Shown here piece after piece: positions 63,188-64,000 of a stretch of DNA of 64,000 nucleotides. Each line of letters begins with the position of its first letter. Positions within the stretch are counted from its first letter, which is position 1. Made by a program: the position numbers and the translations under genes. Below the pieces are notes generated by a model that ran no database searches, was not told the DNA's origin, and was given only the letters and a program-made list of their open reading frames with translations. The stretch comes from Hyphomicrobiaceae bacterium (GTDB lineage Bacteria; Pseudomonadota; Alphaproteobacteria; Rhizobiales; Hyphomicrobiaceae): contig JALHOW010000002.1 in the NCBI GenBank assembly GCA_022842785.1, positions 310,001 to 374,000 of the forward strand. The letters run 5' to 3'.

Positions 63188-64000
63188 CTATCCAAGCACG
63201 ACCGGCGAATCGGGCGGGAGACCCAGGAACACCCGCCCGATCGTAATGAAATTCGCTGGCCGGCCCTGAAGCTGTTGCGACGCGGAGTAGGCGTCGCGCA
63301 GGCGCCGCTCGAAAGGATTGACGGGGAAGATCGCGGTCTGCCCCGCGGCGCGATAGGCATCCGCTGCAATCTCGACGCCCTGGTTGATGACGTACGTGCT
63401 CGCGAGCTTGAGGTTGGCACGCTCGATAAGCGGGAAGTCACGCGCGACACGCGTCTTCTCCCAAATCTCGTCGACGGTCGTATGGAGGTAGGCACGCGCC
63501 GCCCTCAATCGCGCTTCGAGCTGGGCGAATTCGGACTGGAAGACCTGGCTCTCCATGAGCGATGAAGGAGCGCCGCGCGGCGTCTTCGCTTTGGCCAGCG
63601 CCGCTAAGTCGCCGACCATGCCCTGCGCAATACCGAGCATGAGCGCGCTGAAAGCCGTCGCATATGCTGCGGTGCCATTGAATATGTAGAGTGCTCCGTC
63701 TTCCGTCCGCTCCTCGGATGCGTCGCGGTCGATCGTTTCGTCCTCGGGCACGAACAAGTCCTGCACTTCGTATGTGTAGCTTGCCGTACCGCGAAGGCCG
63801 AGCGTGTGCCACATGTCGTCGATGCGCGCCTTTGCTACCGGGAAGAGCGCAGTACGATCGAGATGGCGGCCATCGGCGCGTCGGCGTGGCGTTCCATCGG
63901 CTTCGAAGACATAGCTGTGCCCTCCGAGAAGCGTCGCGTTCGCGCAACCGCTGGCAAATGTCCACTTTCCCGAAACACGGTAACCGCCATCCACGGCAAC
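63188..64000 (-). CDS. Acyl-CoA dehydrogenase-family flavoprotein, partial
   Basis: The C-terminal 270 residues are visible; the start lies beyond the window end. Blocks include GYRVSGKWTFASGCANA, MWHTLGLRGTASYTYEV and a helical C-domain (ARAYLHTTVDEIWEKTR, ASTYVINQGVEIAADAYRAA). The WxFASG pattern and absence of the acyl-CoA catalytic Glu context recall the HpaH/DszC group of flavin-dependent monooxygenases rather than fatty acyl-CoA dehydrogenases. Substrate unknown. Confidence 0.85.
   Translation of the reverse strand, partial: VAVDGGYRVSGKWTFASGCANATLLGGHSYVFEADGTPRRRADGRHLDRTALFPVAKARIDDMWHTLGLRGTASYTYEVQDLFVPEDETIDRDASEERTEDGALYIFNGTAAYATAFSALMLGIAQGMVGDLAALAKAKTPRGAPSSLMESQVFQSEFAQLEARLRAARAYLHTTVDEIWEKTRVARDFPLIERANLKLASTYVINQGVEIAADAYRAAGQTAIFPVNPFERRLRDAYSASQQLQGRPANFITIGRVFLGLPPDSPVVLG

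Noticed and set aside
1-64000. Search for CRISPR arrays, insertion sequences, prophage and integrase/att structures
   Set aside because: No regularly spaced repeats, transposase motifs, phage genes or tRNA-adjacent integrase were seen by eye.

Overview
The window is GC-rich and densely coded on both strands. It carries Alphaproteobacterial hallmarks: the M48 peptidase - DsbA - aroQ - accB - accC order, cobalamin riboswitches, hmuTUV/hmuQ heme genes and a tRNA-Gly(CCC). It most resembles chromosome of an order Hyphomicrobiales (Rhizobiales) bacterium. I cannot place the genus. There is no rRNA, prophage, insertion sequence or CRISPR array.

Layout. 0-10.5 kb is surface and lipid related: two methyltransferases, two glycosyltransferase-type proteins, an MsbA-like ABC exporter, a diacylglycerol-kinase-like lipid kinase, a periplasmic catalase-like protein and a tRNA-Gly. 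10.9-22 kb is acyl-CoA carboxylation and housekeeping: methylmalonyl-CoA mutase, M48/TPR protease, DsbA, aroQ, accBC, an exported Hint-domain protein and the propionyl-CoA carboxylase alpha subunit. 22.1-24.5 kb is a small aromatic-degradation operon (cupin, boxA benzoyl-CoA epoxidase reductase, BadH-like dehydrogenase) without boxB or boxC in view. 24.7-28.6 kb is a tightly coupled set: coiled-coil protein, membrane-anchored OmpA-domain protein, Ras/Rab-like small GTPase and sensor histidine kinase. This is the best candidate for an undescribed signalling system.

31.3-43.5 kb has a tetrapyrrole theme. tRNA-Arg is followed by metE and nrdAB, each behind its own cobalamin riboswitch, so both B12-independent enzymes are expected to be made when B12 is scarce. 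NrdB has Phe at the tyrosyl-radical position and the metal ligands of Chlamydia-type class Ic R2. Next come the heme importer hmuTUV and, divergently, a heme monooxygenase (hmuQ-like) and a HutX-like heme carrier.

43.8-64 kb is mixed: a VOC protein, YdcF, three envelope/scaffold-type genes (TPR/TM, J-domain, small exported protein), a sterol-desaturase-family hydroxylase with a GntR regulator, a TetR-controlled RND efflux pump with a palindromic operator candidate, a luciferase-like oxidoreductase, an alpha/beta hydrolase, a cysteine synthase, a methyltransferase/cupin pair divergent from a SARP-TolB-TPR regulator, an M24 peptidase, and an acyl-CoA-dehydrogenase-family gene cut by the window end.

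Function calls rest on motifs and remembered family sequences; no database search was run.
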